Assembly (NCBI GenBank): GCA_050011815.1
Contig: JBEKIJ010000021.1
Location: 1 to 64,000 of the forward strand
Length of the DNA: 64,000 nucleotides
Direction of reading: 5' to 3'
Source: Chersky-840 sp050011815
Lineage (GTDB): Bacteria; Actinomycetota; Acidimicrobiia; Acidimicrobiales; UBA8190
The translations under genes and the position numbers were made by a program. Positions 12,352-20,387 of this stretch are shown here, one piece after another. Within the stretch, counting starts at the first letter, position 1. Every line of letters begins with the position of its first letter. The notes beneath the pieces were generated by a model. It was not told where the DNA came from and did no database searches. It saw nothing but the letters and a program-made list of their open reading frames with translations.

Positions 12352-13911
12352 ATGGGAAAGCCCACCGGGTTCTTCGAGTTCGACCGGGCGCTGCCGGCGC
12401 GTCGCCCCGTCCCGGTCAGGCTCAGGGACTGGCGCGAGGTGTACGAGCCGTTCCCCGCCGACGATGCCGTGCGCCAAGGGGCCCGGTGCATGGACTGCGG
12501 CATCCCCTTCTGCCACGAGGGCTGCCCGCTCGGGAACCTGATCCCGGAGTGGAACGACCTCGTGTACCGAGGTGACTGGCCCGAAGCCCTCGAGCGGCTC
12601 CATGCCACCAACAATTTCCCCGAGTTCACCGGGCGCCTGTGCCCGGCACCGTGCGAAGGCGCCTGTGTGCTCGGGATCAACGCCGAGCCGGTCACGATCG
12701 AGCGCATCGAGTACGAGATCGCCGAGCGGGGCTGGGGCGAGGGCTGGGTGACCCCTCAGACCCCCACCGTGCGCACCGGCAAGTCCGTGGCGGTGGTGGG
12801 GTCGGGTCCCGCCGGTCTGGCGTGTGCCCAACAGCTGGCCCGGGCCGGGCACGACGTGGTGGTCTACGAGCGGGCGGAACGGCCCGGTGGCCTGCTGCGC
12901 TACGGGATCCCCGAGTTCAAGATGGAGAAGGCGGTGCTCGACCGCCGCCTGGCGCAGCTGCGTGCCGAAGGTGTGGTGTTCCGCTGCGCCACGGCGGTGG
13001 GATCACCCGGCGACGAGACCGATGCTCCGTCGGGGTCCGCGGAGGATCTCGAGCCCGGCCAACGCCGTGGGCTCGGCACCGCCTCGGCGCCCGACGTGCG
13101 CGTCGTGTCGGGCGCCTCGTTGCTCGAGGAGTTCGACGCCGTGGTGCTGGCGGGGGGAGCCACGCTGCCTCGCGACCTCCCGGTCGAGGGTCGGCAACTC
13201 GGCGGGGTGCATCTGGCCATGGACTACCTCAAGCCGTCCAACCTGGTGCGGGAACGGGCGTTGGAAAGCTCGCCCATCACCGCCCAAGGGAAGCGGGTCG
13301 TGATCATCGGGGGTGGCGACACCGGGGCGGACTGCCTGGGAACCGCCCACCGGCAAGGGGCGTCGCTCGTGCACCAGCTCGAGATCCTGCCCCGGCCCCC
13401 CGACGGTCGTGGGGAGGACAACCCCTGGCCCACCTGGCCCCTCATCCTCAGGACCTCGGCCGCCCACGAGGAGGGTGGTGACCGGATCTACAGCGTCACC
13501 ACCACCCGGTTCACCGACGACGGGAAGGGTGCGGTCCGGGCCCTGGCCGGCCATCGGGTCGAGATGCGTACCGAGAACGGCCGCCCGGGGTTCGCGCCGG
13601 TGCCCGGGAGTGATTTCGAGTTGCCCTGTGAGCTCGTCCTGCTGGCCATGGGCTTCCTGGGCGCCGAGCGGCGGGGCGTGGTGGGTGAGCTCGGACTCGA
13701 GCTCGACGCCCGGGGGAGCGTGGCGTGCGACGGGAATTGGCAGACCAGTCGCGAGGGGGTGTTCGTCTGCGGCGACATGACCCGCGGGCAGAGCCTGATC
13801 GTGTGGGCCATCGCCGAGGGACGGTCGTGCGCGTCGAGCGTCGACCGCTGGATCATGGGTGACACGTCGTTGCCGGCACCCCTGGTGCCGGGCCAGCTGG
13901 CGTTGCGCTGA
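12352..13911 (+). CDS. gltD: Glutamate synthase small subunit
   Basis: The 519-residue beta subunit passes electrons from NADPH through FAD to the GltB clusters. Cys-rich segments ARCMDCGIPFCHEGCPLGN and LCPAPCEGACVLG bind 4Fe-4S clusters. FAD and NADPH sites appear as VAVVGSGPAGLACAQQLARAG and VVIIGGGDTGADCLGTA. The C-terminal GVFVCGDMTRGQSLIVWAIAEG is typical. Compared with common GltD there is an extra acidic/Pro-rich stretch around residues 220-245 (DETDAPSGSAEDLEPG), probably a surface loop. Two bases separate it from gltB. Confidence 0.96.
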   Translation: MGKPTGFFEFDRALPARRPVPVRLRDWREVYEPFPADDAVRQGARCMDCGIPFCHEGCPLGNLIPEWNDLVYRGDWPEALERLHATNNFPEFTGRLCPAPCEGACVLGINAEPVTIERIEYEIAERGWGEGWVTPQTPTVRTGKSVAVVGSGPAGLACAQQLARAGHDVVVYERAERPGGLLRYGIPEFKMEKAVLDRRLAQLRAEGVVFRCATAVGSPGDETDAPSGSAEDLEPGQRRGLGTASAPDVRVVSGASLLEEFDAVVLAGGATLPRDLPVEGRQLGGVHLAMDYLKPSNLVRERALESSPITAQGKRVVIIGGGDTGADCLGTAHRQGASLVHQLEILPRPPDGRGEDNPWPTWPLILRTSAAHEEGGDRIYSVTTTRFTDDGKGAVRALAGHRVEMRTENGRPGFAPVPGSDFELPCELVLLAMGFLGAERRGVVGELGLELDARGSVACDGNWQTSREGVFVCGDMTRGQSLIVWAIAEGRSCASSVDRWIMGDTSLPAPLVPGQLALR

Positions 13912-13962
13912 CGGCCTGAGCCCGCGCCGACGGCGCAGGGTGGGCCCGAGCAGGAGACCCCG

Positions 13963-14004
13963 TCAGGCGGACTGGGTCAGGCGGACTGTGTCAGGCGGAC
14001 TGGG
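13963..14004. repeat. Three 14-bp tandem repeats carrying a stop codon in each frame
   Basis: The unit TCAGGCGGACTGGG occurs at 13963-13976, 13977-13990 (one mismatch) and 13991-14004. Read on the minus strand each unit ends in TGA. Because 14 is not a multiple of three, the copies place a stop in all three frames at the end of the DivIVA-like gene. Confidence 0.9.
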
Positions 14005-14509
14005 CCAGCGGTCGGTTGCCGTTCTTGGCCGAGGCGTGGTTGTCGGGCCGGGCGCTGATGGCCTGTTCGGGCTCCTCGACGCCGTCGGCCGGGTCGGTGC
14101 CGACGTCGGGGGCGGCCGCGGCCAGATACTTCTGCAGTCGACCGAGCTCGCTGAGGACATTCGCCTTGCGCAGGGCGAGGCTGTCGATGGTCTGCTGGAG
14201 GGCGTCGATCTGGCGATGCGCGTCCTTCATGACGGCTTCGGTTTCGGCCTTGGCGTTCTCGATGGCCGCCGCTTTGACCGACTCGGCCTCCTGGCGCGCC
14301 TTGTCGCCGGCGCCGAGTGCGGCCCGGAGGATCTCCGAGGCCCGCTCGCCCACGGCGATGGTGGCCGCCTCGACGGCGTTGTCGGCCCGGGCTTCGGAAT
14401 CGAGGAGCCACTGATGGAGCCGCTCGACGTACTGGTCGACGGGCTCGCGCTTGTAGCCTCGGAAGCCAACGGTGAATTTCTTCGGGCCCTCGCCCTCGTA
14501 GCTCCCCAT
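13991..14509 (-). CDS. DivIVA-like coiled-coil protein
   Basis: The 172-residue protein starts at ATG 14509 with AGGGAG upstream. The N-terminus KKFTVGFRGYKREPVDQYVERL resembles the membrane-binding DivIVA domain (F..V..RGY....VD.Y...L), followed by a long Ala/Glu/Arg-rich coiled coil (ASEILRAALGAGDKARQEAE; KAETEAVMKDAHRQIDALQQ) and a disordered acidic tail. Such proteins mark curved membrane or poles and organise growth or division in Actinobacteria. It is monocistronic, convergent with gltD. Its 3' end lies inside the 14-bp repeat array. Exact role is inferred from fold only. Confidence 0.7.
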   Translation of the reverse strand: MGSYEGEGPKKFTVGFRGYKREPVDQYVERLHQWLLDSEARADNAVEAATIAVGERASEILRAALGAGDKARQEAESVKAAAIENAKAETEAVMKDAHRQIDALQQTIDSLALRKANVLSELGRLQKYLAAAAPDVGTDPADGVEEPEQAISARPDNHASAKNGNRPLAQSA

Positions 14510-14668
14510 AGGAGCAACTCCCTGTCTCGCCGGTCTTGGTTGGTGCACATCGTGACGCTCCAACCTCATGTCGCGGCCAACGAGTCGACAACATCAACCC
14601 AACACACTCACCTTCACCACCAGTCCCACGCTCACCTGGGACCCCTCAGAGCAAGAGGGGGGCGACCC

Positions 14669-15772
14669 TCAGCCGTCGGTGCTGCGGAGGCGGCTGGGCT
14701 CGGTGGCGGCGAAGGACCGCTTGAAGACCGCCAGGGACTGGGAGAAGGTGGGGTCGAGGATGTCGTGCTGACCGTCGGGGGCGTCCACGTTGAAGTAGCT
14801 CGTGAAGGCCACGTCGTGGGTGGAGATCCACTGGGCCATCTTCCCCACGTAGAGCGGGTCGTCCCCGAGCCCGTGCCCGTCGGAGCGGACGGTGAGGCCC
14901 CACTCGGGGATGGCGACGGGCTTGTGGTGGGCCGCCGCGAACGACGACAGCCATTGCAGGCCATTGGTCTCGGTCACGTAGCGGGGCCATGCCAGGCTCG
15001 GGTCCATGGGGATGCCCCATACCTGGTCGTAGAGATCGAGGCCGATGTAGTCGACGTAGGAGTCCCCCGGGTAGGCATTCTGGGCGGCCTCGGGCTCGGG
15101 GCCCGAGGTCGGGTTCCACACGAAACGGAAGGCGGCCCCGGGCACGATGCGCATGGCCGTCACGATGTTGCGGAAGTAGGCGGCGAAGTCGGCGGCCTCG
15201 GCGGCGGTGGTCACCGACCACGGGTACCACGTCCCGTTGAACTCCCAGCCCAACCGCAAGATGGCGTTGCCCTCGCCGTAGTGGACGAGGGTCTGGGCCA
15301 AGGTGGCGAAGGTGCTGTCGTAGGTCCCCGCCGCCCCTGCCGCCAGGGTCCCCGACGGACGCCCGTCGCGGGTCGGGATCATGGGCACGCCCAGCACGAG
15401 CCGGTACCGGGTCGAGCTCCAGGCGTCGAGGATGCGCTTGAGCGATCGGGCTGTCACCATCCCCGCCCATCCCTCGGTGCGGGGCAGGTAGTCCGAAGCC
15501 AGGCTGGGCTTGGACCCGGTCTGGATCCCGAAATACGCCACGGCCCGTGGTTGGCCCGAGCCCATGTAGACGCCCAAGGGGACCGATCCCACGTTGACCT
15601 TCGGGACCGGCGTGGACGGGGACCCTGGCGTCGGCGAGCACGCCGCGCACGACGCAACGAGCGCCGCCCCGGCCAGGGTGGCGAGGCCACGTCGCCAGGG
15701 TCCGCCGTGCCGGACGGGGCCGACCCCCCCGGCACCGCGGTCACCGGACCGCGGTGATCGACCCCGGTTCAC
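14669..15772 (-). CDS. Secreted lipoprotein with GH26-like (beta-mannanase-type) domain
   Basis: The 367-residue protein begins with a GTG at 15772, a basic region, a hydrophobic core and a lipobox (ALVASCAAC). The mature part reads as a glycoside hydrolase family 26-like TIM barrel: AILRLGWEFNGTWYPWS holds the likely acid/base Glu after the fourth strand, and PVAIPEWGLTV the likely nucleophile Glu after the seventh. VDYIGLDLYDQVWG lies between them. It is expected to act outside the cell on a mannan or related glucan; substrate is not decidable. Flanked by unrelated genes and probably transcribed alone. Confidence 0.8.
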   Translation of the reverse strand: MNRGRSPRSGDRGAGGVGPVRHGGPWRRGLATLAGAALVASCAACSPTPGSPSTPVPKVNVGSVPLGVYMGSGQPRAVAYFGIQTGSKPSLASDYLPRTEGWAGMVTARSLKRILDAWSSTRYRLVLGVPMIPTRDGRPSGTLAAGAAGTYDSTFATLAQTLVHYGEGNAILRLGWEFNGTWYPWSVTTAAEAADFAAYFRNIVTAMRIVPGAAFRFVWNPTSGPEPEAAQNAYPGDSYVDYIGLDLYDQVWGIPMDPSLAWPRYVTETNGLQWLSSFAAAHHKPVAIPEWGLTVRSDGHGLGDDPLYVGKMAQWISTHDVAFTSYFNVDAPDGQHDILDPTFSQSLAVFKRSFAATEPSRLRSTDG

Positions 15773-15828
15773 CGGTGCCCGCCCTCCACGTGCGCTTCGC
15801 TGGCCGCAGCCTGCCCCACGCGCGGTGA

Positions 15829-16608
15829 CTACCCGGGGGCGTTCATCTTGATGACAGAGAACACCGCTCCCGTCGGGTCACTGAGGACGGCGAAACGGCC
15901 CGGAGCCACGTCCATGGGCGCAACGAGCGCCGCCCCGCCCAGCCTGGTGGCGGTGGCGACCGTCGCCTCGCAGTCGTCGACGGCGAAGTACACGAGCCAA
16001 TAGGCGGGGATCTGGGGAGGGACCTCGGCGGGCATCTCCATCATCCCCCCGACGCTGTCGTCACCGCGTTTCCATTCCGTGTACACCACGGGTCCGTCGT
16101 GTCGGGTGGAGACGCCCCAGTCGAACACCGCTTGGTAGAACGACTTGGCCGTCTCGGTGTCGCGGGTCTGCAGCTCGTTCCAGGTGAAGGCCCCCGGCTC
16201 GTTGGCGAGGTCGGCACCCCGATGGCTCCGGGGTTGCCACAGGGCGAGGGCCGCGCCGGTGGGATCGATGAGGACGGCCATGCGTCCCACGTCGAGGACA
16301 TCGAGAGGCTCCACGAGGACCGTCCCACCCGCGGCGGTGACCTTGGCGAGGGTGGCGTCGACGCTGTGCACCGACACGTAGGTCATCCACGCCGGCGTTT
16401 GCCGTTCGTCCATGACCGGTCCCAGACCGGCGACGTTCTTGGCGCCCTTTCGGAACATGCAGTAGCCGCCGACCTCGGGGCTCCCCTCGGTCGCCTCCCA
16501 TCCGAACAGGGCGCCATAGAAGGCCTTGGCTCCGGCGAGGTCGGGTGAGGACAGGTCGACCCATGACGGTGTCCCCGGGAGGTAGGACTGGAATTCGACC
16601 ACGACCAT
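15829..16608 (-). CDS. Double VOC-domain protein (glyoxalase/bleomycin-resistance superfamily)
   Basis: The 259-residue protein contains two vicinal-oxygen-chelate modules of about 120 residues: PSWVDLSSPDLAGAKAFYGALFGW and FTWNELQTRDTETAKSFYQAVFDW begin the two halves, each ending with a DPTGA segment (VLIDPTGAALALWQ, VLSDPTGAVFSVIK). This arrangement matches the actinobacterial Cfp30B-like proteins. Catalysis is not established for that group. An ATG at 16608 is used here, but GAGGAG sits six bases before an in-frame GTG at 16602, which may be the true start. Confidence 0.82.
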   Translation of the reverse strand: MVVVEFQSYLPGTPSWVDLSSPDLAGAKAFYGALFGWEATEGSPEVGGYCMFRKGAKNVAGLGPVMDERQTPAWMTYVSVHSVDATLAKVTAAGGTVLVEPLDVLDVGRMAVLIDPTGAALALWQPRSHRGADLANEPGAFTWNELQTRDTETAKSFYQAVFDWGVSTRHDGPVVYTEWKRGDDSVGGMMEMPAEVPPQIPAYWLVYFAVDDCEATVATATRLGGAALVAPMDVAPGRFAVLSDPTGAVFSVIKMNAPG

Positions 16609-16870
16609 CTCCTCGGAGCGGGGTTGGAGCGACACATCGAGCGTATCGAAACACCTGCGCTTTGTGGACGCGCCAGAGTCGATCGGTTGCCGAGATGTTG
16701 AGGGTCCTGTGGGGACCGGTTGATCCCCGCGCTGCACACTCGGCGGGTCGTCGGAACGAGCGGTTCAGCGACGACACGACCCGATGTCACGGGCTCGGCG
16801 TCGACAGTCCCATGCCGGCGCCGAGCCGACTCGGGTCGCGGCCGCGTCACGCCTCAGGCGGTGCGCGACG

Positions 16871-17845
16871 TCAGTATCCCGGTCCGTGATCGAGGATTCG
16901 ACGCGGGTTCTCGACGAGCATGGCATGGATGTGCTCTTCGCTCACCCCCCGGGCCCGCATGGCGGGGAGGACGTCGGTGCTGATGTGGAGGAAGTTCCAG
17001 TTCGGTTGGACCTGCTGCAAGAAGTCGTCGTCGAACCAGTCCATGTGGCATCCGGCGTCGTGGGAGAGGACCATGCACCGGGCCCAGTCGTCGTCGCACA
17101 GCCGAGCCACCGTCTCGATGCGCTTCTCGGTGGTGCAGTAGGCATCGACGCCGAAGCGATCCATGCCCAGGGTCGAGCCGGCCCCGAGGAGCTCGCCGAG
17201 GTAGTCGAGATCGGTGGTGTCGCCGCTGTGGCCGATCACCACGCGTGAGAGATCCACCCCTTCATCGGCGAAGACGCGCTGCTGGTCGAGCCCGCGACGC
17301 GTCCCGGTGTCGGTGTGGGTGGAGATCGGGAGCCCGCTGCGACGGTGGACGCGGGCCACGGCCCGAAGGACGCGCTCGACTCCGGGCGTGAGCCCCGGCT
17401 TGTCGGTGGCGCATTTCAAGATGCCGGGCCGCACCCCCGAACCGGAGATGCCGTTCTCGATGTCAAAGAGGAAGAACTCGTCCAACATGTCCACACCCGA
17501 GGGACGAAACGGCGCCCCGCGGTAGTCGAAGTAGTGGGGAAGATCGTTGTAGGTGTAGAGACCGGTGGCGACCACGATGTTGAGGTCCACCTGCGCGGCC
17601 ACCTCCTGGACCGGTTCGATGTCGCGCCCGAGCCCCACCACGGTGAGGTCCACGATGGTGTCGATGCCGGCCTCTTTGAGCTCCTGGAGGCGCTCGACGG
17701 CTCGTGGCACCTGGGTGGCGCGGTCCCACCCCGTGGGCCAGTTGGTGGCCACCTCGGGCGAACGCACGAAGACGTGTTCGTGCATGAGCGTGGCGCCGAG
17801 CGCCTCGGCGTCGATCGGGCCGCGCACCGTGTTGACCTGCCCCAT
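16871..17845 (-). CDS. Phosphotriesterase-family metal hydrolase (possible lactonase)
   Basis: The 324-residue amidohydrolase-superfamily protein starts at ATG 17845 (MGQVNTVRGPID, the usual opening). All metal ligands of the family can be seen: MHEHVF (two His), the carboxylated-Lys candidate in GILKCATDK, His in ISTHTDTG, His in VIGHSGDTTD and the catalytic Asp in LSHDAGCHMD. Members cleave lactones, including N-acyl-homoserine lactones, with side activity on organophosphates. Substrate is not deducible here. It precedes an F420/FMN-type gene on the same strand by about 95 bases. Confidence 0.88.
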   Translation of the reverse strand: MGQVNTVRGPIDAEALGATLMHEHVFVRSPEVATNWPTGWDRATQVPRAVERLQELKEAGIDTIVDLTVVGLGRDIEPVQEVAAQVDLNIVVATGLYTYNDLPHYFDYRGAPFRPSGVDMLDEFFLFDIENGISGSGVRPGILKCATDKPGLTPGVERVLRAVARVHRRSGLPISTHTDTGTRRGLDQQRVFADEGVDLSRVVIGHSGDTTDLDYLGELLGAGSTLGMDRFGVDAYCTTEKRIETVARLCDDDWARCMVLSHDAGCHMDWFDDDFLQQVQPNWNFLHISTDVLPAMRARGVSEEHIHAMLVENPRRILDHGPGY

Positions 17846-17940
17846 ATGGCTCTCCCTCGGCTCCCGACCCCGTGGGGGTCGGCCGTGCTCCAAACGCGAA
17901 ATGGCGATCTCCGAGCGCCGGGGGTGCCCGACGGGGCCGG

Positions 17941-18348
17941 TCAGCCCGCGGTGTCGGGCCCGGCTCGCTCCACGGTGATCCGCAACAGGACGCGCCGTTC
18001 TTGCTCCATGGCCGAGCGGTACTCGTCCCAGTTGGGATGTTCGCCCGAGATCTGGCGGTAGTAGGCCACGAGACCCTCCATGGCCTGGGGAAGCGAGACG
18101 ACCTCCACCGGGCCCTCCACCTGGACGGAGTTCCCGTAGAAGTTGTCGGTGAACACGATCAGCGAGGCCCGGGGTCGGCGCCGGAGGTTCTTGGTCTTGA
18201 TGGCGGTCTCCCGGGTCGAGACCACCACCGTGTCGTCGTCCACGGCGGCCGCCACGAGCGAGAGCTGTGGGTTGCCGTCGGCGCGCGAGGTGGCCAGCAC
18301 GGCCCGGTGATTGTGGGCGATGAACTCCAGCGCGGAATCAGGGTCCAT
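17941..18348 (-). CDS. Pyridoxamine oxidase-like split-barrel protein, probably F420-binding
   Basis: The 135-residue protein has the compact FMN/F420-binding split barrel of the TIGR03618/PPOX group: EFIAHNHRAVLATSRADGNPQ, TRETAIKTKNLRRRPRASL (the cofactor-phosphate-binding strand and loop) and VQVEGPVEVV. The KTKNLRRRPR stretch is typical of F420-dependent reductases in Actinobacteria. FbiC for F420 synthesis is encoded in this window. Start is ATG 18348; the gene is divergent from the acyl-CoA ligase at 18411. Confidence 0.82.
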   Translation of the reverse strand: MDPDSALEFIAHNHRAVLATSRADGNPQLSLVAAAVDDDTVVVSTRETAIKTKNLRRRPRASLIVFTDNFYGNSVQVEGPVEVVSLPQAMEGLVAYYRQISGEHPNWDEYRSAMEQERRVLLRITVERAGPDTAG

Positions 18349-18398
18349 GGGGGCGAAGGTTATTGCACCGGGCCCCGGCCCGCTCCGAGATGCACGGA

Positions 18399-18404
18399 TA
18401 AGCT
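18399..18404 (+). promoter_or_regulatory. Candidate -10 element of the acyl-CoA ligase gene
   Basis: TAAGCT lies six bases before the ATG at 18411, which suggests a leaderless message or use of the second ATG at 18423 with GGAGA upstream. No convincing -35 is seen. Confidence 0.3.
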
Positions 18405-18410
18405 CGGAGA

Positions 18411-20042
18411 ATGCTGAGCACGATGCAAGACGGGCCTCTCCTGGTGAGCGGCATCCTCCGCCGTGGCCAGGCGGTGTACGGCGACAGCCGCGTGGTCACC
18501 GTCGGGACCGACGGCTACCGGGAGTCCACCTTCACCCAAGTGGCGGCGCGCGCCGAGCAGTTGTCCAAGGCCCTGCGCCGCCTCGGCGTCGACCAGGACG
18601 ACCGGGTCGCCACCTTCGCCTGGAACGACCAGGAGCACCTCGAGGCGTACCTGGCCGTCCCCTCGATGGGTGCGGTGCTCCACACGCTCAATATCCGCCT
18701 GTTCCCCGAGCAGCTCGCCTATGTGGTGAACCACGCCGAGGACAAGGTCGTCATCGTGGACGGCTCCATCGCGCCGTTGTTCGCCCGGGTCCGCGACGAG
18801 TGCAAGACCGTGGAGCACATCATCGTCGTGGGCGAGGGCGACACGACGGGCCTCGGGGACACGTTGTCCTACGACGACCTGATCGGTGCGGAGGAGCCGG
18901 GATGTGTCTGGCCCGACCTCGACGAACGCCAGGCGGCATCGATGTGCTACACGAGCGGCACCACCGGCAATCCGAAGGGGGTCGTCTACAGCCATCGTTC
19001 GACGTGGCTGCACGCCTACGCCGGGATGATGTCGAATTGTGTGGGCGCCAGCGAACGCGACCGGGTGCTCGTCATCGTTCCCATGTTCCACGCCAACGCC
19101 TGGGGTATGCCCTACACGGCCTTCTTCGCGGGCACCGACCTCATCTTCCCCGAGCGGTTCCTGCAGGCCGAGCCCCTCACGCGGATCATCGCCGAGCAGC
19201 GCCCGACCCTGTCGCTGGGGGTTCCCACCATCTGGAACGACCTCTTGCACTACTCCCAGAGCCATGACGTCGACCTCTCGTCACTCCGGCTCCTGACCGC
19301 GGGCGGCTCGGCGGTGCCGCGCTCGCTCATGGAGGCATACCGGGACCGTTTCGGCATCGACATGATCCAGGGTTGGGGGATGACCGAGACCAGCCCGGTG
19401 TGCGCCTTCGGCCGCGCCCCCAAGGGCGTCGCTCCCGAGCAGGAGATGGACTGGCGCGCCAAGTCGGGTCGCATCATCGCCGGGGTGGAGCTCCGGGTCG
19501 TGGACGAGGAGGGCGCCGTGCTGCCCAACGACGGGACCTCGGTGGGCGAGTTCGAGGTGAGAGGCCCCTGGGTCACGGCCGCCTACTACGGGGAGCCCAG
19601 CCCCGAGCGGTTCCACGACGGGTGGCTGCGCACCGGGGACGTGGGGAGCCTCGACGGCCGGGGCTTCATGCAGATCTCGGACCGCACCAAGGACGTCATC
19701 AAGTCCGGGGGCGAGTGGATCTCGTCGGTCGAGCTCGAGAACGAGGTGATGGCCTACCCCGGTGTCTTCGAGGCGGCGGTCATCGGCGTGCCCGACGAGC
19801 GCTGGGACGAACGCCCCCTCGTGGTCATCGTGCCCACCGAGGGCGCCCACCCCGAGCCGGCGGAGATCCTCGATTTCCTCTCGGGCCGGGTGGCCCGCTT
19901 CTGGCTCCCCGAGCGATGGGCCTTCGCGGGTGAGATCCCCAAGACATCGGTGGGAAAGTTCGACAAGAAGGTCCTCCGCACCCAGGTCGCCGACGGCGCC
20001 TTGGCGGTGTGGGAGGTCGAATTGCCGGCCCACCGACGCTGA
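18411..20042 (+). CDS. Fatty acyl-CoA ligase (AMP-forming)
   Basis: The 543-residue enzyme adenylates a carboxylic acid and transfers it to CoA. Motifs in order are the P-loop CYTSGTTGNPKGVVYSHRS, IQGWGMTETSP, the hinge GWLRTGDVGSLD and the catalytic Lys region TSVGKFDKKVLR near the C-terminus. Length and the EQEMDWRAKSGR stretch place it with medium/long-chain acyl-CoA synthetases such as FadD/AlkK. Start ATG 18411 is uncertain; ATG 18423 gives MQDGPLLVSG. It is divergent from the F420-type gene and followed by a 77-residue unknown. Confidence 0.9.
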   Translation: MLSTMQDGPLLVSGILRRGQAVYGDSRVVTVGTDGYRESTFTQVAARAEQLSKALRRLGVDQDDRVATFAWNDQEHLEAYLAVPSMGAVLHTLNIRLFPEQLAYVVNHAEDKVVIVDGSIAPLFARVRDECKTVEHIIVVGEGDTTGLGDTLSYDDLIGAEEPGCVWPDLDERQAASMCYTSGTTGNPKGVVYSHRSTWLHAYAGMMSNCVGASERDRVLVIVPMFHANAWGMPYTAFFAGTDLIFPERFLQAEPLTRIIAEQRPTLSLGVPTIWNDLLHYSQSHDVDLSSLRLLTAGGSAVPRSLMEAYRDRFGIDMIQGWGMTETSPVCAFGRAPKGVAPEQEMDWRAKSGRIIAGVELRVVDEEGAVLPNDGTSVGEFEVRGPWVTAAYYGEPSPERFHDGWLRTGDVGSLDGRGFMQISDRTKDVIKSGGEWISSVELENEVMAYPGVFEAAVIGVPDERWDERPLVVIVPTEGAHPEPAEILDFLSGRVARFWLPERWAFAGEIPKTSVGKFDKKVLRTQVADGALAVWEVELPAHRR

Positions 20043-20096
20043 TGGTCGTCGCCGCCACGGTGCCCCCGTCCCTCCACGGCCCAGGGTAGGACCGGC

Positions 20097-20330
20097 ATGG
20101 ACCTCGAGGATGTGGCCGATCGGCTGGCGGCCATCGCCGAGGAGCTCGGTGACCTGGCTTTCGACCGACTCCGGGAAGCGACCAGCGGGGCGCGCCGCAA
20201 CGGGACGCCCGATCCCGCCCTGGTAGCCGAGGAGAAACGCCTCACCCGGGCCCGTCGGGCCGTCGACAAGGCCGTGATCGTCCTGCGGCGCTCCCCGTCG
20301 TCGAGTGGGGACGCCGACGCCTTCAGCTGA
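20097..20330 (+). CDS. Small helical protein of unknown function
   Basis: The 77-residue protein begins at ATG 20097. Two charged helices are predicted by eye (VADRLAAIAEELGDLAFDRL and LVAEEKRLTRARRAVDKAV) joined by a Gly/Asn/Asp linker. No cysteines or membrane segment. I do not recognise a family. It follows the ligase gene by 54 bases and may share its transcript; an inverted repeat begins four bases after its stop. Confidence 0.6.
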   Translation: MDLEDVADRLAAIAEELGDLAFDRLREATSGARRNGTPDPALVAEEKRLTRARRAVDKAVIVLRRSPSSSGDADAFS

Positions 20331-20333
20331 GGC

Positions 20334-20387
20334 CCTTCGTCAGCCGAGACCCGTGTTCAGCTGAGACCCGTGTTCAGCTGACGAAGG
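20334..20387. terminator. Inverted repeat between convergent genes, possible two-way terminator
   Basis: CCTTCGTCAGC (20334-20344) is perfectly complementary to GCTGACGAAGG (20377-20387), separated by 32 bases that contain two direct 17-bp copies of GAGACCCGTGTTCAGCT (20346-20362, 20363-20379). The right arm overlaps the last codons of the LOG gene. There is no U-run, so termination is inferred from position between converging genes. Confidence 0.4.
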
